From: Streptosporangium carneum
GTDB taxonomy: Bacteria > Actinomycetota > Actinomycetes > Streptosporangiales > Streptosporangiaceae
Assembly: GCF_027922005.1 (NCBI RefSeq)
Contig: NZ_BSEV01000034.1
Coordinates: forward strand, 1 to 57,161
Length of the DNA: 57,161 nucleotides
Reading direction: 5' to 3'
The notes below the pieces were generated by a model. That model did no database searches and was not told the origin of the DNA. It worked only from the letters and a program-made list of their open reading frames with translations. Position 1 is the stretch's first letter; every line of letters starts with the position of its first letter. Made by a program: the position numbers and the translations under genes. Below are positions 1-7,875 of the stretch, one piece after another.

Positions 1-20
1 CGTACGAGACCGGCAGTCAT

Positions 21-151
21 GCGTGGAGGGGGGCGGGTGGTCCGGCCGGCGTATAAAAGGACCGCAACCACCCGCGCCCGCCAGGCCGGAGGCCTGATCT
101 CGCCAGAGCTCAGCTGAGACGGCCGGCCGGACCACTCGCCCCCCTCCACGC
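21..151. repeat. Long inverted repeat (30-bp arms) with nested hairpins
   Basis: Positions 21-50 and 122-151 are reverse complements over 30 bases, with one G-T pair (36/136). The 71-base interior holds two further hairpins: CAGGCC/GGCCTG at 82-96 and the palindrome CTCAGCTGAG at 109-118. Transcribed from either strand it would fold into a branched structure. There is no T-run, so it is not a classic intrinsic terminator. It could be a 3' processing element of a gene left of the window, a MITE-like element or a structured RNA. No gene lies in 1-331. Confidence 0.75.
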
Positions 152-280
152 GAACAAAGCGAACACCACCCCCGAACACCCCTGGACATCACACTCCGAA
201 CGCCCCGAGCCTCGCCCCAGGAAACACGCCCTGACCTGCCCTGCGGCTGTGGCCGGAAGCGTCGGGAATGCCGGAGAGGT

Positions 281-293
281 GATAACGGTTATC
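281..293. promoter_or_regulatory. Candidate Zur box
   Basis: GATAACGGTTATC is a perfect 6+1+6 palindrome, 38 bases upstream of the zinc-free L33 gene. Actinobacterial Zur/FurB operators are AT-rich palindromes of similar form (TGAxAAxxxTTxTCA), and zinc-free ribosomal paralogues are classic Zur targets. The assignment rests on motif shape and target; Zur binding is inferred. Confidence 0.65.
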
Positions 294-331
294 GGATCCG
301 TTGGATAGTTCGTCCTGGAGAGGAGCCGAGG

Positions 332-496
332 ATGGCCAGAAACGATCTGCGTCCCGTGGTCAGGCTGCGGTCGACCGCCGACACGGGTTACACGTACGTG
401 ACCCGCAAGAACCGGCGCAACGACCCCGACCGCCTCACCCTCGTCAAGTACGACCCGATCATCCGCAAGCACGTCCTGTTCCGGGAGGACCGATAA
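332..496 (+). CDS. rpmG: 50S ribosomal protein L33, zinc-independent paralogue
   Basis: A 54-residue basic protein starting MARNDLRPVVRLRSTADTGY, with the YVTRKNRRNDPDRL and KYDPIIRKHVLFRE stretches typical of bacterial L33. It lacks both CxxC pairs of the zinc-binding form, so it is the C-minus paralogue used under zinc shortage. The ATG at 332 follows the purine-rich GGAGAGGAG. The next gene (L31 type B) starts 2 bases after the stop, so the two are co-transcribed. A palindromic Zur-like site upstream fits zinc repression. It is too short for most ORF cut-offs but is a clear family member. Confidence 0.93.
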   Translation: MARNDLRPVVRLRSTADTGYTYVTRKNRRNDPDRLTLVKYDPIIRKHVLFREDR

Positions 497-498
497 CC

Positions 499-744
499 AT
501 GAAGAGGAACATCCACCCCGACTACCGTCCCGTCGTCTTCCGGGACCCGGGCGCGGGCGTCGCCTTCCTCACCCGCTCGACCGTGACGAGCCGCAAGACC
601 GTCACCTGGGAGGACGGCCACGTCTATCCGGTGGTCGACGTCGACGTCTCCTCGGCGAGTCACCCCTTCCACACCGGGCGAGGCCGGGTGCTCGACACCG
701 CGGGCCGCGTCGAGCGGTTCAGGCGGCGCTACGGCACTCGCTGA
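499..744 (+). CDS. rpmE2: 50S ribosomal protein L31 type B (zinc-independent)
   Basis: An 81-residue protein beginning MKRNIHPDYRPVVFRD, with the family signature SHPFHTG near residue 55 and a basic C-terminus (RFRRRYGTR). Type B L31 lacks the CxxC zinc ligands and replaces the zinc form when zinc is low, releasing the metal. The ATG at 499 follows the L33 stop after 2 bases, indicating translational coupling. Control is presumably through the palindrome at 281-293. Such zinc-free ribosomal operons often also carry S14, S18 or L28 copies; none is present here. Confidence 0.93.
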   Translation: MKRNIHPDYRPVVFRDPGAGVAFLTRSTVTSRKTVTWEDGHVYPVVDVDVSSASHPFHTGRGRVLDTAGRVERFRRRYGTR

Positions 745-808
745 CCTGACCCGCGGGCCGGGGTGACGGAGATCCGGAGGGCCGGGGCGGGGCCGTCCCT
801 CCTATCTC

Positions 809-871
809 GTCTCGTCGGACACCTGTCCCGTCTCGTCGGACACCTGTCCCGTCCTGCCGACGCCTATCTCG
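809..871. repeat. 21-bp tandem repeat, two exact copies and one diverged
   Basis: The 21-base unit beginning GTCTCGTCGGACACC is repeated exactly at 809-829 and 830-850, and a diverged copy follows into the end of the GNAT gene. The array sits in the 120-base gap between L31 and the convergent acetyltransferase. No function is evident. Confidence 0.7.
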
Positions 872-1346
872 TCTCGCCGGACGCGGCGAGCCTGGCCAGC
901 GCCTCTCCCGTGACGCGGTGGATGACCCACTCGTCCTGCGGTGCGGCGCCCAGCGACGTGTAGAACTCGACGGCAGGGGTGTTCCAGTCGAGCACCGACC
1001 ACTCGAACCTGCCGTAACCGCGTTCGACACAGATGCGGGCCAGCTCGGCGAGCAGCTGCCTGCCGTACCCCTGCTTGCGGTGGGCGGGGTGCACGAAGAG
1101 GTCCTCGAGGTAGATTCCGTGCTTGCCGAGCCAGGTCGAGTAGGAGACGAACCAGAGCGCGAACCCCGCGACCTGCTCCCCGTCGGCGGCGATGTGGCAG
1201 AACACCGAGGGAGCGGGCCCGAAGAGCGCCTCGCTCAGCTGCTCTGCGGTGGTCTCGACCTTGTCCAGCGCCTTCTCGTACTCCGCGAGGCCGCGGATCA
1301 TGTCAATGATCGCCGGGACGTCCTCCGGCGTTGCGGGGCGAATCAT
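864..1346 (-). CDS. GNAT N-acetyltransferase, diamine/spermidine acetyltransferase-like
   Basis: 160 residues, a complete single GNAT domain. It starts MIRPATPEDVPAI, and the acetyl-CoA pyrophosphate-binding loop R90-K-Q-G-Y-G95 (RxxGxG) follows the beta-4 sequence YLEDLFVHPAHR. The VLDWNTPAVEFYTSLGA segment (about 118-134) is characteristic of the SSAT/diamine acetyltransferase subgroup, which acetylates polyamines or small amino compounds. Family membership is certain; the substrate is inferred. It stands alone, divergent from the EF-hand gene and convergent with the ribosomal operon. Confidence 0.85.
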   Translation of the reverse strand: MIRPATPEDVPAIIDMIRGLAEYEKALDKVETTAEQLSEALFGPAPSVFCHIAADGEQVAGFALWFVSYSTWLGKHGIYLEDLFVHPAHRKQGYGRQLLAELARICVERGYGRFEWSVLDWNTPAVEFYTSLGAAPQDEWVIHRVTGEALARLAASGETR

Positions 1347-1572
1347 GCTGGAAGTTTAGGCTTCCGCGCGGAGTGCGCCGGTGGGAGCGGACCCTGGCGG
1401 GAACCCTGGGCAGGGCCTGCCAAGGGACCTCTCATGAGCGGGTCAGGGGACGGAAAAGGCGAAGTGGTCTGTGGGGCGAAGGCTTTCGGCAGGGGCGGCG
1501 TGGCCACACCGGTCCGGCCTCCCGTAAGTTGTCTGCTGATCGCACGAGGATCGTTGAGAAAGGCGGACCATC

Positions 1573-1791
1573 ATGTCGGCAGAGCCCACCGGTGAGCGTT
1601 TGGCCGAGCTCAGGCAGAAGTTCGCCGCCATCGACGCCGACGGCGACGGCTTCATCACCGAGCGGGAGTTCGGCGAGCACTTCCCCGGTCTGCCCGCGGA
1701 GGCCGTCGGGTCGCTGAACCAGGACGCCGACGCCGACGGAGACGGGCGGCTGTCCTTCGAGGAGTTCGTCAGGATCGTGGCACAGGCCTGA
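1573..1791 (+). CDS. Small EF-hand calcium-binding protein
   Basis: 72 residues with two canonical 12-residue EF-hand loops: DADGDGFITERE (residues 21-32) and DADGDGRLSFEE (53-64). Both keep Asp at positions 1, 3 and 5, Gly at 6 and Glu at 12, so both should bind calcium. There is no signal peptide, so it is a cytoplasmic calmodulin-like or calerythrin-like protein. The start is supported by GAAAGG about 10 bases upstream. It is monocistronic, followed by a G-rich repeat tract. Its partner is unknown. Confidence 0.88.
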   Translation: MSAEPTGERLAELRQKFAAIDADGDGFITEREFGEHFPGLPAEAVGSLNQDADADGDGRLSFEEFVRIVAQA

Positions 1792-1835
1792 TCCTCCGGG
1801 TACCGGTCCTCCCTCCTGATCTCGTCCCGGCCCCG

Positions 1836-2030
1836 GAACCGATCCTGCTCCGGGTCCTGCTCCGGGTCCTGCTCCGGGTCCGGGTCCTGCTCCGGGTTCG
1901 GGTCGGGTTCGGGCCTGGGTCCTGCTCCGGGTTCGGGTCGGGTTCGGGCCTGGGTCCTGCCCAATGTCCGGGTCCGGGCTCGGGTTCGGGTTCGGGTTCG
2001 ATCCTGCTCCTGGACCGATCCTGTCTCGGC
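1836..2030. repeat. G-tract low-complexity repeats with G-quadruplex potential
   Basis: The gap between the convergent EF-hand and sensor-kinase genes consists of degenerate repeats of CCGGGT, TTCGGG and CCTGCT words. A 35-base unit is duplicated exactly (1882-1916 and 1917-1951). The + strand carries runs such as GGGTTCGGGTCGGGTTCGGG (four G3 tracts with 2-3-base loops) in each copy and a third set at about 1969-1998. This matches the standard intramolecular G-quadruplex pattern. Confidence 0.8.
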
Positions 2031-2062
2031 CCGGTTCCGCCGCTCCTTCCGGGGCGGGTCCC

Positions 2063-5000
2063 TCAGATGCGGGCGAAGCCGAGCAGGGCCACGTCGTCGG
2101 GGTTGTCCTCCCGGTCGACCAGGCCGAGCAGCGACTCCAGCTGGGCTTCGAGGTCCAGGTCGGCCGTCCGCGCCGTCAGGGCGCGCAGCCTGGCCATGCC
2201 GCTCAGGATGTCCATGGACCGGCTCTCGATGATGCCGTCGGTGTACAGCAGCAGCCGGTCGCCGTGTTCCAGGCGGGTCCGCGCCGTGAGGAAGGTCGTG
2301 GACTCCAGTGCGCCGACCAGCGGGGCGAGCGCGCCCCCGAGGTAGTCGGCCTTCCCGTCCGCCCTGCACACCAGGATGGGAGGGTGGCCCGCGCTCGCGT
2401 ATGACAGCTCGCCCATGGCCGGTGAGAGCCGTACGCACAGGACGGTGGCGTGCATGCGGTCGTAGCGGCCCGTCGCCATCCGGTTGAGACGGCCGAGGAT
2501 CCGCCCGGGGTCGGGATCCTCCAGCGCGTAGGCCCGCAGGGCGTTGCGCATCTGCCCCATGGACGCGGCGGCCCTGACCCCCTTGCCGACGATGTCGCCG
2601 ATCACCAGCACCACCTCGCCGCAGGGGACCCTGATGACGTCGTACCAGTCGCCGCCGACGCTGGCCTCGTCGTTTCCCGGCAGGTAGCGGCCGACGATCG
2701 ACGCGCCGTCGATCTCGGGGACCTCCGGAAGCAGGGCGAGCTGCAGGGTGGTCGCCAGGCGGTGCTCCAGCTCCAGCTGCTGCAGGTCGCGCATGCGCGC
2801 GGAGGCGAGCTGGGAGAGCTGACCCAGCACCGTGTCGACGGTGCCCCCGGCGATGTCGTGGGCGGGGGCGACGCCGACCGGCTCGACCAGCAGGTTCCCT
2901 CTGGGAGTGACCGTCACCGCCGCCTCCGGCGCGTCCGTCAGCAGCCTGCCGTACTTCTCCGCCAGCTCCAGCACCTCCCGCTCCGACGACGCCTCGTTGA
3001 GCGCGAGCGCGGCCTCGGTCAGCTCACGCAGCCGCCGGTTGTGCCGCGACCGCACGGCGGCCAGCCGCAGCAGCCCGCGTACCCGGGTGAGCAGCTCCCG
3101 CGCGGAGAACGGCTTCACCAGGTATTCGTCGGCTCCCGCGATGAGGCCGGTCAACGACTCCTCCTTGCCGGCCCTGGCCGACAGCAGCATGATCGGCACG
3201 CTGCGGGTCACGGAGTCGGCGCGTAGTCTGCGAACCAGCTCGAGACCGTCCATGCCGGGCATCATCACGTCGGCGACGACCAGGTCCACGGGCCGTTCCC
3301 TGGCGGCCTCGAGGGCGCTCACCCCGTCGGGCACCGCCGTCACCGCCCAGTGGGGGCTGAGCAGCCGGACGAGATAGTCCCGCAGGTCGGCGTTGTCGTC
3401 GGCGACGATGATCCGCTCCGCGGCGGGGCCGTCCACGGAGACCGCCGCCGAGCTCCGTGCCCCCGGATCGTCCGGCTCGGGGAGCCACGACGCCGTCTCG
3501 GCGGGCCCCCGCTCGTACGGCGTCGCGGCCTCCCCGAGCCGGTCCTGGGGGAGGTGCGCGGAGCCGTACGGCAGTGTGATCGTGAAGGTCGTCCCCCCGC
3601 CGAGGGCGCTGTCGACCTTGACCAGGCCGCCGTGCAGGGTGACCAGCTCGCGCACGAGCGCCAGACCGATGCCCGTCCCCTCGTGGCTGCGCGAGGGTGA
3701 GCCCGTGACGCGGTGGAAGCGCTGGAAGAGGTTGGGGAGCTCGTGTTCGGCGATGCCGACCCCGGTGTCGGAGACCGTGACCACGGCGCGGCCCTCACCG
3801 TGCTCGACGCCGACCGTGACGCCGCCGGTGAAGGTGTGCTTCAGCGCGTTGGACAGCAGGTTGAACACGACCCGCTCCCACATGCGCCGGTCGAGGTGGA
3901 CCGGCTCGGGCAGGGGAGCGGCCTCCAGGCGCAGGAAGAGCCCGGCGCTCTCGAACGACGAGCGGAACACGCTGGCCAGCTCGGCGGTCTGCGCGGCCAG
4001 GTCGGTCGGCTGGTAGCGGGCGTTCGGCAGGCCCGAGTCGAGGCTGGTGAAGTCGAGCACGTCGTTGACCAGCGTGAGCAGCCGCAGCGCGTTGCGGCGT
4101 GCCGTACGGACGACGTCCTGCTGCTCGGGGCCGAGAGAGGGGGCGGAGAGCAGTTCCTCCAACGGTCCGAGGATCAGGGTCAGGGGGGTGCGCAGCTCGT
4201 GGTTGACGGCGGCGAAGAAGGCGGTCTTGGCGCTGTCGAGCTCCGCGAGCGTCCGCGCCTCCAGGCGTTCCCGCTCGTAGGTCTCCGCGCTGGTCATCGC
4301 CCGTGACACGCCGACCGCGAGCAGCTCGAAGAACTCCTGGTACGGCCCGTCCAGCCGGAGCCGCGGGTTCACGCCGCACACCAGCAGGCCCTGGAGTCCG
4401 GTCGCCCCGGTGACGGGCAGGACGACCACGGTCCCGGGCAGGCCGAAGCGCTCGCCGGGGGTCGTCGTGGCGCTCGCGGCGGTCGTCGTCCCGGGCAGGC
4501 CGTCGGCCGTGCTCATCCGTTCGGGGGCGGTGGGGTGCGGTACGGCGAGCCGCAGGTCCCCGTCGTCGCCGAGAAGATAGACGAGGCCGAAGGGCACGTC
4601 GGCGCGGGCCTCCGCGAGGGCGGACATCGCGGCCTTCGCCACCTCGTGGCGGGTGGGCGTCCCGCTCGTCGCCGCGTTCAGCAGGCTCACCGCCCGCATC
4701 CTGCGCTCGCTGAGCACTCGGCCCGTCGTCTCGCTGACCAGGCACAGAACTCCGCCGACCGCGCCGTCCTCCAGGTGCACCGGGCCGTAGGAGACGTCGA
4801 AGTAGGTCTCCTCGACGAAGCCGTGCCGGTCCAGGAGGAACGGGTGGTCCTGGGCCCAGAAGGGCTCGCCCGTCTGGCGCACCCGGTCGAGCAGCGGACC
4901 CAGGACGTCCCAGAGCTCGGACCAGTTCTCCTCGGCGGGCCGGCCGAGCGCGGCCGGATGTTTCGCGCCGATGGTCGGGATGTAGGGGTCGTTGTACAGG

Positions 5001-5179
5001 GCGGTGTACTCGGCTCCCCAGAACATGACAATCTGGGCGCGCGAGGAGAGCGCGATGTCGACCGCGCTTCTCAGCGGTTCGGGCCACCGGTCGATCGGTC
5101 CCAGAGGGGTGGCCGACCAGTCGTGCTCGCGGATGCGCCCGCCCATCTCCCCGCCGCTCGCGGGGCTGCCCTTCCGCAT
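2063..5179 (-). CDS. Hybrid histidine kinase-receiver-PP2C phosphatase
   Basis: 1038 residues. An N-terminal PAS/GAF-like sensory region (about 20-300) is followed by a HisKA domain with the H-box NHELRTP (His327), then HATPase_c with N-box NLLSNALKHTF (440-450), DTGVGI and GTGIGLALV. A receiver domain (590-705) has phosphoacceptor Asp637 in VADVMMPGMDG and Lys689. A SpoIIE-type PP2C domain (820-1038) keeps GDWYD, GDIVGKG and YTDGIIE. It has no transmembrane segment, so it is cytoplasmic. It probably senses a stress and dephosphorylates a STAS protein; the divergent STAS/anti-sigma pair next door is the natural partner set. The receiver may switch the phosphatase. Several internal starts are possible near the N-terminus. 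Confidence 0.92.
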   Translation of the reverse strand: MRKGSPASGGEMGGRIREHDWSATPLGPIDRWPEPLRSAVDIALSSRAQIVMFWGAEYTALYNDPYIPTIGAKHPAALGRPAEENWSELWDVLGPLLDRVRQTGEPFWAQDHPFLLDRHGFVEETYFDVSYGPVHLEDGAVGGVLCLVSETTGRVLSERRMRAVSLLNAATSGTPTRHEVAKAAMSALAEARADVPFGLVYLLGDDGDLRLAVPHPTAPERMSTADGLPGTTTAASATTTPGERFGLPGTVVVLPVTGATGLQGLLVCGVNPRLRLDGPYQEFFELLAVGVSRAMTSAETYERERLEARTLAELDSAKTAFFAAVNHELRTPLTLILGPLEELLSAPSLGPEQQDVVRTARRNALRLLTLVNDVLDFTSLDSGLPNARYQPTDLAAQTAELASVFRSSFESAGLFLRLEAAPLPEPVHLDRRMWERVVFNLLSNALKHTFTGGVTVGVEHGEGRAVVTVSDTGVGIAEHELPNLFQRFHRVTGSPSRSHEGTGIGLALVRELVTLHGGLVKVDSALGGGTTFTITLPYGSAHLPQDRLGEAATPYERGPAETASWLPEPDDPGARSSAAVSVDGPAAERIIVADDNADLRDYLVRLLSPHWAVTAVPDGVSALEAARERPVDLVVADVMMPGMDGLELVRRLRADSVTRSVPIMLLSARAGKEESLTGLIAGADEYLVKPFSARELLTRVRGLLRLAAVRSRHNRRLRELTEAALALNEASSEREVLELAEKYGRLLTDAPEAAVTVTPRGNLLVEPVGVAPAHDIAGGTVDTVLGQLSQLASARMRDLQQLELEHRLATTLQLALLPEVPEIDGASIVGRYLPGNDEASVGGDWYDVIRVPCGEVVLVIGDIVGKGVRAAASMGQMRNALRAYALEDPDPGRILGRLNRMATGRYDRMHATVLCVRLSPAMGELSYASAGHPPILVCRADGKADYLGGALAPLVGALESTTFLTARTRLEHGDRLLLYTDGIIESRSMDILSGMARLRALTARTADLDLEAQLESLLGLVDREDNPDDVALLGFARI

Positions 5180-5195
5180 CTCACTCCCCGCGTAT

Positions 5196-5216
5196 CAGGT
5201 AATGTGACGATACCTG
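5196..5216. promoter_or_regulatory. Inverted repeat in divergent kinase/STAS promoter region
   Basis: CAGGTA and TACCTG (5196-5201 and 5211-5216) are perfect 6-base arms around a 9-base spacer. The site lies 16 bases upstream of the kinase start and 28 bases upstream of the STAS start. It fits a regulator site controlling both genes, or overlaps their promoters. The regulator is unknown. Confidence 0.4.
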
Positions 5217-5244
5217 GTCACCCAAAACATCCTTCGGTGAGGAC

Positions 5245-5571
5245 ATGGCCATTCGCCTTGAGAGAAGGACGGATCCCGATGGCGCGCGTGTCCTCCTGCC
5301 CATCGGCGAGCTTGACCGGGACGCCGCGGAGCTGCTGGCCACGGCGGTCGAGGACGACCTCGCCCACTCGCCGGAAGTGCTGGTGATCCGGCTGACGCAC
5401 GTGCCGTTCTGCGACTCCTCGGGGATCGTCACGCTGCTCGAGGCCCACGCGGACGCGGCGCGTCTGGGCACCGAACTCGTCCTCGCCGACGTCGGCCACC
5501 ACCTGCGGGGCCTGTTCCGCATCTCCGCCCTCGACCAGGTGGTCAGAATCGTGGAAGAGCCCCATGGCTGA
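5245..5571 (+). CDS. STAS-domain anti-anti-sigma factor
   Basis: 108 residues, one STAS domain of RsbV/SpoIIAA type. The phosphorylation motif is FCDSSGIVTLL with Ser58/Ser59. When unphosphorylated, such proteins bind the anti-sigma kinase and free the sigma factor; phosphorylation by the kinase reverses this and a PP2C phosphatase resets it. The downstream gene (an RsbW-like kinase) overlaps its end by 8 bases, so the two form a coupled pair, and the PP2C-bearing hybrid kinase is divergent. GGTGAGGA precedes the ATG by 2-9 bases. No sigma factor gene is in the window. Confidence 0.88.
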   Translation: MAIRLERRTDPDGARVLLPIGELDRDAAELLATAVEDDLAHSPEVLVIRLTHVPFCDSSGIVTLLEAHADAARLGTELVLADVGHHLRGLFRISALDQVVRIVEEPHG

Positions 5572-5965
5572 GACGGCCCACGGCGGCGTGCGCAGGACGG
5601 CCTTCCCGATCGCGGGGGACCTGTCCGAGATGCGGCGGCGGACCCGCGAGTTCCTGGCGCCCGCCGCCTTCGACGAACTACGGGAGATGAACTTCGTCCT
5701 CGCCATCAGCGAGGCCGCGAACAACGTGCTCGACCACGCGGGGACCGAGGGGGTCGTCGTGCTGCTGTGCGAGGCGGATCGGGTCGTCGCCGAGATCCGT
5801 GACGAGGCGGGGCTGCTCACCGACGCGGACGCGGGTCTCACGCCGCCGCCGGTCGGGTCCCGCAGGGGGTACGGGCTGTGGCTGATGCGTGAGATGTGCG
5901 ACGCGGTGGAGATCCTCCACAGCGGGGCCGGATCCACGGTCCGGCTCACGATGACGCTTCCCTGA
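5564..5965 (+). CDS. Anti-sigma factor serine kinase, RsbW-like ATPase
   Basis: 133 residues, a GHKL ATPase domain (HATPase_c_2). The N-box has Glu50, Asn53 and Asn54 in AISEAANNVLDHAG; the ATP-lid region includes RDEAG (79-83) and RRGYGLWLM (100-108). It is expected to phosphorylate the preceding STAS protein and to sequester a sigma factor encoded elsewhere. Its start overlaps the STAS stop. It lacks any extra domain and is of normal length. Confidence 0.86.
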   Translation: MAETAHGGVRRTAFPIAGDLSEMRRRTREFLAPAAFDELREMNFVLAISEAANNVLDHAGTEGVVVLLCEADRVVAEIRDEAGLLTDADAGLTPPPVGSRRGYGLWLMREMCDAVEILHSGAGSTVRLTMTLP

Positions 5966-6174
5966 CCGTTCCCGCTCCGCGAACCCGCGGGACGACACGC
6001 CGCGGACCAGGCCCGGAGATGCCGCAGGAACGGCGTGCCGAGGCGCACGTCTCCTTCAGGCGGTACGGGCGGGTGCGGGCGGGCCCCGCGGGCTCCGGTG
6101 AACGGCCGCCTGGGAACGGCCGCCTGGGAACGGCCCATGTCTCGTGGCCGCGGCGAAGCCCGGGAACGCCCGGA

Positions 6175-6444
6175 CTAGCTCTTCGGCAGTGGGTCCTGCC
6201 ACTGGCTGATCCGGGTCGCGCACCCGCGGATCTGCGCCTCGTCGAACTTCTGGACCCCCGGGATCTGCAGCAGGCTCGCCCTCAGCGTTTCGTACACCTC
6301 GTCCACGGGCCGTCCGCCGTGCGACGCGCCGACGCGCCGCACCACCTGGACGGCCCTGACGTCGAACCCGGGCTCCCGCGTCGCGGCGCCCGTGGCCACG
6401 TCACGCAGGGCGGCGTTGTCCATCGTGATACGGACGCGAGGCAT
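6175..6444 (-). CDS. Small hypothetical protein
   Basis: 89 residues, MPRVRITMDNAALRDVATGA at the N-terminus. It has no signal peptide, transmembrane segment or motif I recognise. A strong ribosome site (GGGGGGAG) precedes the ATG by about 6 bases and codon use looks native, so it is probably a real gene. It stands alone: the 210 bases to the anti-sigma gene contain only a short repeat of GGGAACGGCC. Function unknown. Confidence 0.6.
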   Translation of the reverse strand: MPRVRITMDNAALRDVATGAATREPGFDVRAVQVVRRVGASHGGRPVDEVYETLRASLLQIPGVQKFDEAQIRGCATRISQWQDPLPKS

Positions 6445-6550
6445 CCTCGACTCCCCCCGAGATCGGCCTACCTTGCCCGAACACCTTAGGAGCTGTGAGG
6501 GGCCGGGTCACGTACCCGCCGGAGTGTCGCGCGTCCTTCCCCGAAGGATG

Positions 6551-6600
6551 CCCCGGTTTCCGGGGAACGTCCCGATGGGCGCCCCGGTTTCCCGGGAACG
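6551..6600. repeat. Direct repeat upstream of the HAD gene
   Basis: Two near-identical 19-base copies, CCCCGGTTTCCGGGGAACG at 6551-6569 and a one-base variant at 6582-6600, are followed by two partial copies. Each copy is itself a short hairpin (CCCCGG/CCGGGG type). It lies 115-165 bases before the HAD start; role unknown. Confidence 0.6.
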
Positions 6601-6714
6601 CCGCCCCGGAACGCCGCCCCGGACCGCCCGCGAGCGCTCTTCTCCGGTGGCGATGATGCATGATGGTCGAGTCCGCCGACCGATGATCGCCGACCGACCG
6701 ATCTGGGAGAGCCC

Positions 6715-7287
6715 GTGACGACGTGGATGTTGCTGGACTACGGCGAGGTCATATCCATGCCTCAGCCGGCGGGGGAGATGGCGGCGCTGGCCGCGCTCGC
6801 GGGCCGGGATCCCGACGTCTTCCAGGAGCGTTACTGGCGTCACAGGGCCGCCTACGACCTGGGGCAGGCTCCACACCTGTACTGGAGTGACGTCATCGAG
6901 CGTGATCTCTCCTCCGATGATCCCGTCGTGGCCGAGCTCGACGTCGCCGACACCGCGAGCTGGTCCCATCTCAACCCCGAGACCATGGAGATGATCGAGA
7001 AGGCGTCCGGCAGTCACAGGCTCGCCCTGCTGTCGAACGCGCCGGGGCCGATGGCGGCGGCCATCGACGCCGCCCCGTGGTCGGAGGTGTTCGACCACCG
7101 CTTCTACAGCTGCCGCATGTCCCTCGCCAAGCCCGACCCGGCCATCTTCGAAAGCGTGCTGCGGCGGCTCGGGGCCGAGCCCGGGGACGTCACCTTCCTC
7201 GACGACCGGGCTGTGAACGTCGACGCGGCGGCCGCGCTGGGCATCAACGCCGTCCTGTACCGCCCGCCGGGGCGCACGGACGGCTGA
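6715..7287 (+). CDS. HAD-superfamily hydrolase
   Basis: 190 residues starting at GTG 6715. Motif I is LLDYGEVI (Asp8), motif II SNAP, motif III the Lys in SLAKPDPAIFE, motif IV FLDDRAVNVDAA. The position two after Asp8 is Gly, not Asp, as in YihX-type sugar-phosphate phosphatases (D-x-G). A cap region is present between motifs I and II. It most likely dephosphorylates a small sugar phosphate or nucleotide; the substrate is not predictable. Monocistronic. Confidence 0.82.
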   Translation: MTTWMLLDYGEVISMPQPAGEMAALAALAGRDPDVFQERYWRHRAAYDLGQAPHLYWSDVIERDLSSDDPVVAELDVADTASWSHLNPETMEMIEKASGSHRLALLSNAPGPMAAAIDAAPWSEVFDHRFYSCRMSLAKPDPAIFESVLRRLGAEPGDVTFLDDRAVNVDAAAALGINAVLYRPPGRTDG

Positions 7288-7370
7288 GCGGGCGAGGACG
7301 CCGAGAGGAGCCGGGGAGGATCCCGGCGGGGGAGCCACGGGGGCGGGGCGGGTCCGGAGGGAGCCGGGGG

Positions 7371-7739
7371 TCAGCGGGAGATCGAGACGCTTCCCTCGAA
7401 GGCCCGCCGCAGGGACTCGTCCACGTCCCTGTCGATGGGGAACGCCTCGGCCAGCCGGGTCAGTTCCAGCAGGCGGCCGAGGACCCCGTGGACGCCCGCC
7501 AGGCGCAGCCAGCCGCTCTGCTCGTAGGCGCGGCGAAGCGTCGTCAGCAGCGTCCAGACGCCGGTCGAGTCACAGAAATCCAGCTCGGTCGTGTCGATGA
7601 TGATGCGGACGTGTCTCCGCGTCAGCAACTCAGCAAGCGCTTCCTCAAGCCGTGGGGCCGATATTTTGTCTAGATCGCCGTTGAGCGAAACCACCGAGAA
7701 ACGCGGTTGGTCGTTCACGGTGACGGAAAGCCGTGTCAT
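7371..7739 (-). CDS. STAS-domain anti-sigma factor antagonist
   Basis: 122 residues of RsbV type with the phosphorylation motif DFCDSTGVWTLL (Ser58). N-terminal beta strands and the LNGDLDKISAPRLEEAL segment are typical of the fold. Unlike the STAS gene at 5245 it has no kinase or phosphatase neighbour, so it is an orphan that may be served by distant RsbW-like kinases. It presumably acts in a sigma-factor partner switch. Confidence 0.85.
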   Translation of the reverse strand: MTRLSVTVNDQPRFSVVSLNGDLDKISAPRLEEALAELLTRRHVRIIIDTTELDFCDSTGVWTLLTTLRRAYEQSGWLRLAGVHGVLGRLLELTRLAEAFPIDRDVDESLRRAFEGSVSISR

Positions 7740-7875
7740 GATGCCCCGCTGTCTACGTCTGCTGAGACAGCGCCCTTATGGGAGCCGTGCGAAGACGGAA
7801 ACCACTCCAACCACCGTACGCCCATGGCTCATGACAGTTCAACGCCCCAAGGTGAACAGCGCATGATCAACGGGG

